From positions 17,693,259 to 17,757,258 of the forward strand of contig OX453275.1 of the NCBI GenBank assembly GCA_949710005.1: a DNA stretch of 64,000 nucleotides, given 5' to 3'. The stretch's first letter is position 1. Each line of letters opens with the position of its first letter. The position numbers and the translations under genes were made by a program. The notes beneath the pieces are model-generated. The model did no database searches. It saw nothing but the letters and a program-made list of their open reading frames with translations, and was not told the DNA's origin. Positions 15,995-26,474 of the stretch are shown here, one piece after another. This DNA comes from Ricordea florida. Lineage: Eukaryota; Cnidaria; Anthozoa; Corallimorpharia; Ricordeidae.

Positions 15995-16194
15995 TGATGG
16001 TAGCAAGAAAGAAAAGAACACGCTTTAAAAGAAGAAGAAGACGCACCATGCGTGGTGGAGCAATTTCAGTAGCTGAAATCAAAAAAAGACTGGACAAAAA
16101 ATATGGCAAAGGATCCTATGCAAGCAGAATGGGCAAACCCTGGGCAAAACCAGCGGTCTCTTTTGTAAATTGGCTCGGTAGAAAAATACACTAA
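15994..16194 (+). CDS. Small basic core protein with an adenain-type MRGG site
   Basis: ATG 15994 (or 15997). The N-terminus ARKKRTRFKRRRRRTMRGGA is extremely basic and includes MRGG followed by AISVAEIKKRLDKKYGKGSY. Adenain cleaves (M/I/L)xGG before X in adenovirus precursors such as pVII and pX; MRGG-A fits that rule exactly. Cleavage would split a 19-residue Arg-rich peptide from a helical remainder. The stop TAA (16192-16194) lies in an AATAAA at 16193-16198. It fits with the element's own adenain-like protease at 4.6-5.1 kb. Frame intact. Confidence 0.6.
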   Translation: MMVARKKRTRFKRRRRRTMRGGAISVAEIKKRLDKKYGKGSYASRMGKPWAKPAVSFVNWLGRKIH

Positions 16195-16304
16195 TAAAAA
16201 CAACATGAAATGTACCATTGTTTTATTTACACTCTCGTTCCAAATATGGTGGGGGGATAATAAACCCCTTTCCCGCTCCAACCCAGTCCACCCCGTCCAA
16301 ACAT

Positions 16305-16504
16305 TTCAACAGCCAATCAGAAGCCTCCATTTATTCCAAACCGGTCAAACCGGTTTGCCCAATTTGCATACTCGTCAAACCGGTTTCCCTTTGCATAACC
16401 GGTTTGACCAGTATGCTAATTTTTCAACAGCCAATCAGAAGCCTCTATTTGTTCCATAGTGGCCCCCTTTACTACTCTGCTCATATTGTCAGTTCGTTAT
16501 ATAC
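16305..16504. promoter_or_regulatory. Dense regulatory block: CCAAT boxes, AACCGGTT palindromes, octamer
   Basis: Two 33-bp direct copies (16305-16337 and 16423-16455) each contain CAGCCAATCAGAAGCC, a strong NF-Y-type CCAAT box. Between them lie AAACCGGTTT at 16347-16356 and 16377-16386, TAACCGGTTT at 16396-16405 and a half site at 16338-16345, the Grainyhead/CP2 consensus. A perfect ATTTGCAT octamer is at 16362-16369 and an octamer-like ATGCTAAT at 16413-16420. A TATA-like TTATATAC is at 16497-16504. It sits between the basic core genes and the DNA polymerase gene. Which gene it drives is unknown. Confidence 0.5.
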
Positions 16505-16529
16505 CCGTAGATGAAGAAGAATGTTGCAA

Positions 16530-16700
16530 ATGAATATATGAAAGACCATATGTTTGAACTGCGGATTAATATGTAATAACATTAAATGATCATCGCAGTT
16601 ATATACACAACTTAAGCAGCTGTGAATTTTAAAGCCTGAAAAAAACTCAGGCCTGAACGAGAAACTCATATGAAGTAATGTTGCCAGGTAGCCTGGCCTG
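16530..16700. repeat. Dispersed coral-type repeat (SINE- or MITE-like)
   Basis: The text around tatgtttgaactgcggatta, atgatcatcgcagttatata, caacttaagcagctg and gcctgaaaaaaactcaggcc is one I remember as abundant in stony-coral introns and intergenic DNA. It contains the small hairpin gcctga-aaaaaac-tcaggc. Class and ends not resolved. The rest of 16701-16946 shows no gene. Confidence 0.4.
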
Positions 16701-16946
16701 CGAACGGACACCTTTAAAAAAAAGATATATATATATAAGTAGTTGTAAAGTGCGGATTCTGGAACAAAATCTAAAAAGTGCATTTCTAAAAATTTAAATC
16801 TCATTCTTCACCTTTAAACCCCCCTCATTGCACCATCCCAAATTTCAATTTTCCTGAATCACATTTTTTTTTTTGAAAAAGTGGAATCGGCCCCACTCAG
16901 CTAGCAAAACACCTTAAAGGCCTCTGTGGTGTAATTAAGCGACATC

Positions 16947-19900
16947 ATGGAGAACTTGCCAGTGAAGGAACTGAGAGCAATCGCTAAAAATGCTGGAGTT
17001 CAGAGATACACTAGATTTAGGAAGGCCGAACTCCTTGAAATATTATCTGATGTTCAGCCAGAGAATTTACCGGTGAGGGTACTAAGAATCATCTCCAAGA
17101 AAAATAGTACCCGAGGTTATGCTAAGATGCGTAAAACAGAACTTATTAATGCTGTGAGATCCACGCCAGGCTCTAGAAATACCGATTCATCAGCATCTGA
17201 GATCAACATCCCAATTTTCAAACCTCCCAAACCCACAACAAAGTCTGTTCGCTCCTCATTCAGGAAAGCCGTCGATTCGGCAAAGAAAGAAATTAAGACG
17301 TTTACGGATTGGATTTTATCTTACATCCCAGACTCAACCAAGAGGACTGTGAGTAAAAGACTCAAAAAACTCCAGAAGAAGGTAAGTAGCATTTTAAATA
17401 AGCCAGTCGATCATTTCATTCCAAAAGAACATGAAACGGCTCTGAAAGGCTTTTTGAAGACATTTATCATAAAGGGGAGGAAGGGTTATGATCCCACATC
17501 ATTTCTTAAAAAAGTGAAACCAGAATTCTATACACTCATCCACAAACAAAGGAAACCACTCAAGGTAAAGTGCATCTTCTCATGTCATTTCATAAGGAGG
17601 AATAAAAAGACCAATCGTATTGACGAGGAGAGCGATGGATACTTTCATTCACTGGTGGAGACAATAACAGCCGCAACAAACACCTTTAGTATATTCGATA
17701 AAATCGCAGCTCGTCTGATTGAGATGGTCCATAAATATGAGAACGAGCGCTCTGAATGGGTATTTGACCACGTGATAGACTTTCGTATCCACATGAATCC
17801 TTTTCAACCGTTTTCTGGAACTTCATATATTCCACTACCAGCTAAATTGGCCGCCAAGAAGGCAGTCATAAATGTTAAGAACGCGGAAGACCAGGAGTGC
17901 TTCAAATGGGCAGTAACGTCTGCTGTGTTCCCCAGCGAGAATCATCCTGAAAGATTGAATAAGGAAATGAGAGAGAACTCTGAGAAATTCGACTGGTCAG
18001 GAATAAAGTTCCCAAGGGCAGCACTTGGGATAAACCATATTGACAAGTTCGAAAGGCAGAACCCCTATGGGATCAATGTCCTTGGCTATGAGAACAACGA
18101 GCCAACCCTAATCAGGCGTAGTAATAAATTGAAAGTACCAAAGATAAACTTACTTCTCATATCAACAGACGAGACAAATCACTACTGTTGGATTAAGAAC
18201 ATGTCAAGGCTGATTAAGTATAATAAAAATAAGGAGGCTCGTTTTTATTGTGACAATTGTCTCAAATCATTCCCTTCAGAAAAATCATTAGAAACACACA
18301 TGGAATATTGCCTAAACCACGAAGCAGTGAAGGTACAAATGCCCATGAACGAGGACGGGAGCCCAAAATACATCACTTTCCAAAATCGCAACAGAAAGAT
18401 GCAAGTCCCCTTTGTGGTCTACGTGGACTTCGAGTGCTTCACGGAGAAGATAGACACTTGTTCACCAGACGATAAGGAGAGCTTTACGAACCAATACCAG
18501 AAACACAAGCCATCAGGGTTCTGTTTTCTTATTAAATTTTTTGACGACGAGGTATTTCCACCACAGCTCGTAAAATACACAGCAGAATCTTCAAAGGACG
18601 ATATTCCCAAGATGTTTTACGAGAAGCTAGAGTTTTGTATCAAGAAAGTTTATAATAAATTCAAATTCAAAAAGAGGCCTAATATGAAAAGGAGAAACGA
18701 AATAGCATACGAAAATGCGACTCACTGCCACATTTGCGAGGGCGAACTGGGAAAAGACCAATTGCTGGACCACTGTCACCTCACGGGTAGGTACAGAGGA
18801 GCAGCCCATAAGAAATGCAATTTGGAATTCAAGGTTCCCAAGTTCTTCCCGGTCATATTCCACAATTTGTCTGGATACGAGAGCCACTTATTCGTCAAGA
18901 AGCTTGGAGTATCAGAGGGCAAGATAAATTGCATTCCCCTCAACGACGAGAAGTACATCTCATTCACAAAGGAGATTGTGGTCGATGCCTTCAAGAACGA
19001 GGATGGGAAGGAGATTGAAATTAAAAGGTACATTAGATTCATAGACAGTTTCAGGTTCATGTCGAGCAGTCTCGCCAGTTTGGTGAATAATCTACCACGA
19101 GCGTCCCTGAAAAATCTGGAGAGGTCCTACGAAGGAGAAAAGCTCGACTTATTGACTAGGAAGGGCGTATTCCCATACGATTGGTTTGATGGGTATCGTA
19201 AGCTAAAGGAGCCACATCTTCCACCAAAAGAGGCATTCTACTCGAAGCTTTATGATGTTGATATATCGGAGGAGGATTATTAACATGCTGAAGCCGTGTG
19301 GGAAACCTTTGGGATGAAACCCTTTAGGGACTATCACGACCTATACCTTAAAACGGATGTACTCCTATTAGCTGATGTTTTTGAAAACTTCAGATCTGTT
19401 TGTATGACCAATTATGGGCTGGACCCCGCATGGTACTTTACTGCACCTGGATTAGCATGGGATGCCACATTGAAAATAACCAAGGTGGGATTAGAGCTAT
19501 TGAGAGACCCAGATATGCTGATTATGATTGAAAAGGGCATCCGAGGCGGGATCTCAACGATTTCCACCAGGTATGGGAAAGCCAACAATCCATACATGAA
19601 GGAGCACGATCCAGCCTTCCCAACAAAATACATCACATATTTGGATGCAAATGGACTGTATGGCCACGCAATGACCAAAGCCCTACCAACTCACGGTTTT
19701 GAATGGATGGATGACCAAGACTTATTAAACTGGAGGGACCATCCATGCATATTGGAAGTGGACTTGGAATATCCCCACCAATTGCACGACTTGCACAATG
19801 ATTATCCCTTAGCCCCAGAGACTTGACGCAAACGGAGTCGACAAGTTAATCCCGAACCTCAGTACAAAACAAAGTACATACTTCACCACGAAGCACTAAA

Positions 19901-20440
19901 ACAATACCTATCCCTCGGACTAAGCCTGACCAAAGTACACAGAGGGATCACATTCGAAGAGTCAGCGTGGCTAAAGCCTTACATCGACTTGAACACCAGT
20001 CTTAGAGCCAAAGCGGAGAATGACTTTGAGAAGGATTTCTTCAAACTCATGAACAACTCCGTATTCGGGAAGACTATGGAGAACATCAGGAAGAGAGTGG
20101 ACATTCAGTTGGTCACGAATGAACTACAGGCACGCAAATTAATCGTGAAGCCTAACTTCCACCACAGAAACATCTTTTGCGAGAACCTAACCGCGTTTCA
20201 CATGAAGAAAACAAAACTTGTCTTCGATAAACCCATTTACTTGGGCTTATCCATTCTGGACCTGAGCAAGACGATAATGTACGATTTTCACTACAACTAC
20301 ATAAAGCATAAGTATGGAGAGAAAGCCAAGTTGTTATTCACAGACACGGACTTTCTTGCATATGAAATACAAACCGAGGACTTTTACAAGGACATCAGCC
20401 CAGATGTGAAAGAGAAGTTCGATACCAGTAATTATCCCAA
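16947..20440 (+). pseudogene. Protein-primed family B DNA polymerase, Polinton type, 3'-truncated
   Basis: ATG 16947. Two SAP-like repeats open the protein (LPVKELRAIAKNAGVQRYTR; LPVRVLRIISKKNSTRGYAK). Then a C2H2-like finger near residue 430 (FYCDNCLKSFPSEKSLETHM), exonuclease I YVDFECF near 491, an endonuclease-VII-like zinc module near 607 (DHCHLTGRYRGAAHKKCN), polymerase A (YLDANGLYGHAM) near 897, B (MNNSVFGKTMENI) near 1034 and C (FTDTDFLAYEI) near 1132. Defects: TAA at 19281-19283 where Glu is expected, a frameshifted patch about 19818-19870 with TGA 19824-19826, and loss of the C-terminus where a hAT end begins at 20453. In motif C the usual DTDS is DTDF. Would replicate the element's linear genome. 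Confidence 0.88.
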
Positions 20441-20452
20441 GGTACATCCATC

Positions 20453-21716
20453 CCAGGGGCGGATCCAGAGTAGTTCAAGTGATTTCCAGAAATCACTCAA
20501 ATGTTTCCAAACCTGGGTTTGTTATTTCTCAGGTTGTTTCTTGAAGCTCAAGAAATCAATTATCGTTCTTGTTGCAGTGTTTATTATGAAATAAAAAAAA
20601 GAAAAAAATCGTTGAATCTCGTTATACCGTCGATTACACAGCAAACCCAGTCCATTCCGAACGAATTTGACGAATCTCCGTTCGCGCGCTTTCGTCCTTT
20701 GTCGAGACTTCGGAGAACAACACGAAAAAATTCGTAGGCACGACCGGACAAAATTTGTACGCAGTGGGTGGGAGTGGTTAGTTTATTGATCTTTCCACAA
20801 ATCACTCAAAACCCTTCTCTATTGGCCAGAATCACTCGCATTGTCTTGCGAACTACTCAAACTCGGTTGTGATTGGCTATCCAGGACGCAAACTACCGTG
20901 CAAACTACTGACAATCGTATATAAAGCGAAGCCTCTCCCCGAAAGTCTCTCGTTTGTTCTTGCTCCGATCAGAGTTCATTGTAAAGTAACTTGCTACGGA
21001 GGAAGACAAGGGAAATTTTAATTATAAATGATGGTTCGAGGCGATCCAGTATGATGTTGGCTTGGTTTTCAAGGAAATCAACTCATATTCGGACCAGGAC
21101 AAGTTCAAGTTCATAGAGAATATTTGGAAACCAGGTGAGCTATTTGATTTCCCAGCGTCAGTGGAATGTTCGAATTCTAGCCGTCATTTTGTGGAGCTGG
21201 CTGAAAAGATTTCCCTGGCTAGCATACTCTAAATATGTCGATGGTGCATTTTGTTTACCGTGTGTTTGTTTTGGAGTCCAGGGTGGGCGAAATACGAATA
21301 AACTAGACAAATTGTTCAAGTCTCCACTCACACTTTGGACGTCCGCCGTTTCACGTTTTACCAAACACGCCAGCGGGAAATGTGAGATGCATAATTTTGC
21401 AGTGATCGCAATGGAGAATTTTCTGAGAAACATGAGAAGAGAAGCGGTTCCAATTGATCAGCAGATCAACAATTTACTTCAACAGCAAATCAATAGAAAT
21501 CGCGAAATTCTGAAATCCCTTTTTAAAACAATAATTTTCTGCGGAAAAAACAACATAGCTCTCAGAGGTACACGAGATGATGATCGAGGAAATGGCAGTC
21601 TTTCCGGTAATTTCCATGCACTATTAGAATTTCGAATTGACAGGGGCGACCAAACACTAAAACATCACCAAAATGAGATGATTACAACTGTGGGTGCTAT
21701 CAAAGTGAATAATTAG
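20453..21716 (+). mobile_element. hAT transposon fragment
   Basis: It begins with caggggcggatccag, a hAT-type terminus, directly after polymerase codons. A long 5' non-coding part includes an AT/TC-rich stretch and TATA-like tatataaagcg (about 20920). The plus-strand frame 21135-21716 has RFPWLAYSKYVDGAFCLPCV, HNFAVIAMENF, REILKSLFKTIIFCGKNNIA, LRGTRDDDRGN and FHALLEFRIDRGD. These are the TTF-type zinc-finger and DUF4371 start of ZMYM1-like hAT transposases. The catalytic and dimerisation parts and the right terminus are missing, so a deletion accompanied or followed insertion. Confidence 0.75.
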
Positions 21717-21818
21717 AGAATAATGAGTTTAATTTGCATAAGAATTCTCTATCATTTCCATTTGAATGGTCTTGCACCTGGACTCGCTATGAAACTGAGG
21801 CATGTAGCAACTCGGAAA

Positions 21819-22725
21819 TGGGTTTATTAAATGAACCAGGGGCCAGTGGTGGTGATGATGGGAATGAAACGTTATATTTGAGCCCGATACCCACAACAAC
21901 ATCCACTACTCGTTTTGAGCCTGATATGGCTGAAACATCATTCACTGAAGGTGATTATGGTGAAAAAGACCAATTGATGGAAAGGGAAGCTGACCAAGAT
22001 GAAGCTTGGGATAAGATCAGAGCAAGATTCCCCAAAGTTGATACTTCCAAGTTTACAGCTGGTCTGGATCAATTCAAGCAAGTAATTGTGAAATTGATTA
22101 GAAAAGGCTCTCTACCTTATGAGTTCTTCAAAGGCGATGAAGTGAATGATAAATTGCCAGATACTATAAAGAATAGTCTCGGGCCAAGCGCAGTCGAGGT
22201 TGTGGAAGCTAATGATGGTCAGATAGCGGGGAAAAGGGGGCCCTCACCAAACTGAAGGAGAGGCTAAGATTCCATCGAGACAAGCCACTGAGAACACCAG
22301 AGGAAGAAAGGCAAATAGAGACTCTCGAAAGAGAAATTGGTGAACAAGAGAGAGAGATAGGTAGCCTGGAGGAGGAGAATGAGCAAATACAAGAACGAAT
22401 GTCATTGCGAGAGCGGGTAAAAGCCATCTTCAAGAAATATGGATTCACAGCATTTGCCGTTGTGAGTGCCGTTAGTGTGGTCATTAGCGTTATCGTGTCT
22501 AATTTTTCCAAAGGGCTCTCGAAATTGGGGAAAGGCGTTGAGGACGGGCTGAAGACCATCGGTAAGAAGCTGGGTGAGATATTGCCTGGAATGGTGGGAG
22601 CGATCGTGAGCTTTCTGTTCAAGACTGCCGGAGAGGTCGTTTCATTCCTGGGGAAGAACGCTTGGCTATTGATCGTCGCGGTTGTCGTGTACTTTGTAGA
22701 GCAATTAAAGAAGAAGCATCGTTGA
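21819..22725 (+). pseudogene. Virus-element coiled-coil/membrane protein, frameshifted
   Basis: First frame from ATG 21819: an acidic Thr/Ser-rich region, then DKIRARFPKVDTSKFTAGLD and KNSLGPSAVEVVEA. The frame shifts near the ggggg/ccc run at 22232-22240. The second frame continues ERLRFHRDKPLRTPEEERQI, a Glu/Arg coiled coil (LEREIGEQEREIGSLEEENE), then KKYGFTAFAVVSAVSVVISV (membrane span 1), glycine-rich GKGVEDGLKTIGKKLGEILP, hydrophobic spans near VGAIVSFLF and WLLIVAVVVYFVEQL, and a basic end. This gene type is common beside Polinton-like polymerases in cnidarians. An infection or penetration role is speculative. Confidence 0.65.
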
Positions 22726-22731
22726 ATATAA

Positions 22732-22911
22732 ATGTGGAGCTATTGCATCAAAGAGAGAAAGGAGACTGAATGCGTGCCTGGTAGTGAAACATACACCAAA
22801 ACCTGTAAGGGCACGTATATGATGAAGTGCAAATGTTCCAGCTGTGGGATAACAAAGGCTCGATTCCTCTCAGAGGCTGAGTATAAAAATTTAAAGAGGT
22901 CCAAGGGATAA
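22732..22911 (+). CDS. Tiny zinc-ribbon protein (59 aa), DUF5679-like
   Basis: ATG 22732 to TAA 22909-22911, starting 6 bp after the membrane-protein stop. It reads SYCIKERKETECVPGSETYT, then MKCKCSSCGITKARFLSEAE. One Cys pair is near each end of a beta hairpin, typical of small viral and cellular zinc ribbons of the DUF5679 type. A homologous but broken copy lies at 43804-43972 in the second element. Function unknown. Confidence 0.65.
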   Translation: MWSYCIKERKETECVPGSETYTKTCKGTYMMKCKCSSCGITKARFLSEAEYKNLKRSKG

Positions 22912-22919
22912 TCCAAAAA

Positions 22920-23282
22920 ATGTTGAGCGTTACAATGTACGAGTCTGAAACGAGGGTGTATTTGGATCCTCCTCTGGACAAGGTTCGGGAGATACAACTC
23001 CTGGATTGTAAGATACCCAAACGATTGGTGAATTTCAAAGACCGCCAGGGTTTACTCAAGGATGATAATCGACCATTCATAATAATCGAGCCCGGTACAT
23101 ATTCGTTGCGCAGTATCAATGCGATCTTTCTCAATGATACGGAAAATGCCAAGCTCTCAATCATTGAGACTGATACTGTTGATTATCTGTATTCCAATAA
23201 GGGTCATAACATTAAGCTTTCGAGAGGGCTTTCCGCTTGGAAGTTTCCCTCAAAGGCTAAGGCTAGCCCAATCGATTTTTGA
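22920..23282 (+). CDS. Capsid-like beta-rich virus-element protein (120 aa)
   Basis: ATG 22920, 8 bp after the previous stop. It reads VYLDPPLDKVREIQLLDCKI, FIIIEPGTYSLRSINAIFLN and YLYSNKGHNIKLSRGL. The order of a membrane- or capsid-edge strand followed by PGTYxxxSIN resembles the capsid-type paralogs at 7-10 kb (GNYQTVRDV). The end may be truncated relative to relatives. From 23283 to 23918 I see no gene. Confidence 0.5.
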   Translation: MLSVTMYESETRVYLDPPLDKVREIQLLDCKIPKRLVNFKDRQGLLKDDNRPFIIIEPGTYSLRSINAIFLNDTENAKLSIIETDTVDYLYSNKGHNIKLSRGLSAWKFPSKAKASPIDF

Positions 23283-23918
23283 AACGCAAATTTCCTTCAT
23301 AGATAAGCTAATCCAAAGATTAACCCCTCCATAAACCCCTCAAAAAGTGCCTTTGAAAAATATAGGCCGCAGGACTTATTTCACGGTATTTGCAAAGAGC
23401 AGCAAATTTGTGCAAATCCACTTTCTCGTCCAGTGATAGAACAATCTCTACCAGTCAGTAAATTGAAGTAAGAGAATGAAGATAAATCCCTTTTAATGAG
23501 ACAATACATAACATGTACTTCTACTTCAGTGTAGACCCGCGTGCACGTGATAAGGGATTTGCCGTAACATATTATGCATGCAACCAACAATAGGCCCAAA
23601 ATACAGGCCACACCCACCAATGACAAACACCTTATTTACCTTTAAAAATAAAAAAAAATCCCAGAAAGCAACATTTTTATAAGAACCTTCTTAGCCTAGC
23701 TTGGAAAAACTTAAGCTCTTATACGCATGTTTTTACTGTAAACTCGGGATCGAGAAAATACGTTATACTCAATCAGAATGCGAGTTTAAGTGGGTAAGGA
23801 AAATACTTTTTCGGAAATTTTCAGGTCAATGTAACATGGTTATTTTTTTTGTCTTGCGCCCTTGACTGAATTGTACTCATTTTGGTTGGGTTTGAAAGAT
23901 CTCTTCACTCTGCACAAG

Positions 23919-24982
23919 TCAACGTACAAAACGTGATGACATTACAAGTGGAAGAAGCGATGTGGATCCGCACTGGCGATTACGAGCGGCTCCTGGGCAA
24001 ATGGGTAAAAGGAAAGCAAAAACGTTGTTTTTTTTTTTTGAACTTTGGGTGACAGTTAAAGCCCGATGGATGGAGCTGTTAGATCCACCAGAGGATTGAT
24101 GGAGAGGAGGTGAGCTGTTGATTTCACCTACATGTAAAGGCTGTTGGTGCTGTGGCGTACTGAAGTTTCCACCTGAAGACTCCTGGTATTGTGATGTCCC
24201 CAAGCTGCTACTGAAAGAGTGATTGAGAGGAGGTGAACTGCCTGCAGTGACATCTGAGTGTTGTCGATGTTGTGGTGTACTGAAGTTGCTGCCTGAAGAG
24301 TGACGGAGAGAAGGAGAGCTGTTAGTGACAACTGGAGGCTGCTGGTGTTTTGGTGTACTGAGGTTGTTAGGGGATGACTGACGGAGAGAAGGTGAGCTGC
24401 CACTTACACCTGAAGTCTGTTGGTGTTGTGGAGTGCTGAAGTTGGCACCTGAAGATGGATGGAGGACCAGCACAGCTGAGCCACTGGTTACCACACCTGA
24501 AGGCTGCTGGTACTGGGTTGAACCAAAGTTCTCTCTTGAAGCAGGAGGTGAGCTGTTAATCACACCCATTGATTGCTTGTGCTGGGTTGAGTTGAAGTAC
24601 CCATCTGGAGATTGATGAGAAGGTGGAGATAGTTCCACAAACGCCTTTCTATTTGTGTGATCGGATGTCATCTCTGCCGACTTACTTCCTCTACATGTAC
24701 TTTCTTAGCTCCAATTATGTCAGTTTCACCAATGCTTTCATCATCACTCACAGTAATTTGCTGCCTTCGCATAAGCAAGTTCTGGACTCTTTTAGCATTA
24801 ACTACCGTTACAATTTCTTTGTCATAATTTCCTTCTGCACTTTTACTTTTTTGTTTCTGAGATACCAACTGCTCTTGTCCAAAAACAATGTCATTGTCAT
24901 TATTGCTCACTTCTGCTTCTGAGACACTTTTACCTCTTTTCCAGAAACAGTGTCTCCATCCTTTTCCACCACTGTTTTTCTT
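23919..24982 (-). CDS. Ser/Pro/Gln-rich tandem-repeat exon(s) of a host-like gene
   Basis: The frame from ATG 24671 to 23919 holds seven degenerate repeats of about 30 residues, such as NFSTPQHQQTSGVSGSSPSL followed by RQSS. Upstream (24982-24668, other frames) it has GKEVKVSQKQK and GQEQLVSQKQKSKSAEGN, a smaller duplication, and VQNLLMRRQQITVSDDESIG. Low-complexity, probably disordered and nuclear. Exon joins are not resolved. It may be the 3' part of the gene starting at 25922. Confidence 0.4.
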
Positions 24983-25029
24983 TTCAAATTTTTCTGTTGT
25001 TGAGATATGACTCCGGGATCTAGCATTTT

Positions 25030-25922
25030 TTAAGAATTTTCATCAGCATTCTCCAATGCTGCAAGCTTCTTTTTGGATGGTTTAGGTTCTCGACGAGGCC
25101 GAGGTCCATCTGTGGTTGACTCCTCTTCAATTTCTGGGTGGCTAACCAGCTCAGTTACCTTGTTCTCAGCTTCCTTCTTAGTGTCTACATGAAAACATTA
25201 AAACATGTTCTTGTTATACATGTAGGCAAGGGAATGGGAAAAAGCGTGTTGTAAAAAATTGGACCATAAGCAAGATTGGGCGTTAACTCCCAAGAAAACA
25301 AACTTAACATGTACTATGCCTGAAAATTTAAAGAGATCTTAAGAGTTTAACAGTTCACAGGTTAAATCAAAAATGTTTTCTTGTCATTTCTTTCCCAGGC
25401 CAAAGTGTAATCTTAATAAGAACAACATAAATATGCAGCCCCATTTATGTTTGGTTGAAATCTGACTTATGACAGTTGGGACAAAAAATATATCAACAAG
25501 AGAACATGGACATAAAATATGATGCTTAGTATGAGATCAGGTTCCATGAGATCAACACCCTTCAAATTCATGAGCTAGTTGGATCAAAAACAGTTTATGA
25601 TGTAACGATCATGGGGGTTAGTGTGTGAAGGGTTTTTTTATATTATCAGAGCAAGAACTCCAAAGGAAGCAGGTTTACCAAAACTTTGTTGCACTACAGT
25701 ACGAAATAGATGTAAAGAGAAAAATAGTAGGTGTATAAACTTACCGAATACTGCCAGAACATGTCCATTAAACAACATAGGTCTCTTTGTTGCCGGATCC
25801 TTGCCTTGCAATGAACACTCATTTCCTTCTCTCACATCGAAAGGATCAGCAATGATGATTTTTGATAAACTCTGCGCCTCAATTCCCCACGATCTCCAAT
25901 CAACAACAACATATTTCGGCAT
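25030..25922 (-). CDS. Two-exon host-like gene (110 aa as read)
   Basis: Exon 1 is 25922-25745 (ATG; MPKYVVVDWRSWGIEAQSLS, DPFDVREGNECSLQGKDPAT, LFNGHVLAVF), with donor g|gtaagt. Exon 2 is 25184-25030, acceptor ttttcatgtag; phase 1 joins cleanly to DTKKEAENKVTELVSHPEIE and ends REPKPSKKKLAALENADENS, stop TAA 25030-25032. The YVVVDW...NGHVLAVF start resembles the N-terminal module of cnidarian BEN-domain proteins (low confidence). No BEN domain is seen. Region 25185-25744 is the intron. Region 25923-26474 holds no clear gene and may be a divergent promoter. Confidence 0.5.
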
Positions 25923-26474
25923 ATTTGGGAATTGTTACTCGACAGAAGATGGATGAAACACCAAAGATGATCACGAATCGAAAGCACGTGGAGAGATGAA
26001 TGTCACACCGTGAAGCCCACAAACGACGCTTCCAAATTCAAATCTGGCGGAAGTTTTGCTTTGATCGTATTGGTCCTCTTTAAAGCTGCGGCTGACTTCA
26101 AAGTCAGAGATAAATATCACATATTGGGATCGGTCGACATCAAAAGACGTGTGAAATTCTTCTCAAGCTTGTTTCGCTATCGCTGGATCGGATGAATGTC
26201 AACTTGTTCTCTTCAATTGTCCCGAACGCATTACACTTTCTTGAGCAGTTCAGGAAAGTCCTGAACAATCAATAAAAAGGTTCCATTTTCATTTTTCGCA
26301 AACAATTCCCGCAGAAGATAAACCTTACTAGAAACTAACGTGCAAAACCACCATGTTTGTTTACCAAAAGGGCGACCCGTTATTGCTTTCACCGCTGACC
26401 ACGTGATTGTGGACCCTTGCTTTCGTGACAGTCCTTCCGTAAAAACAATCTTCGATCGAGCTTTGTTTTTGAAT

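Noticed and set aside
24128-24403. Second minus-strand frame in the tandem-repeat exon
   Set aside because: It is an alternative reading of the same DNA repeat. The Ser/Pro/Gln frame is longer and has an ATG.
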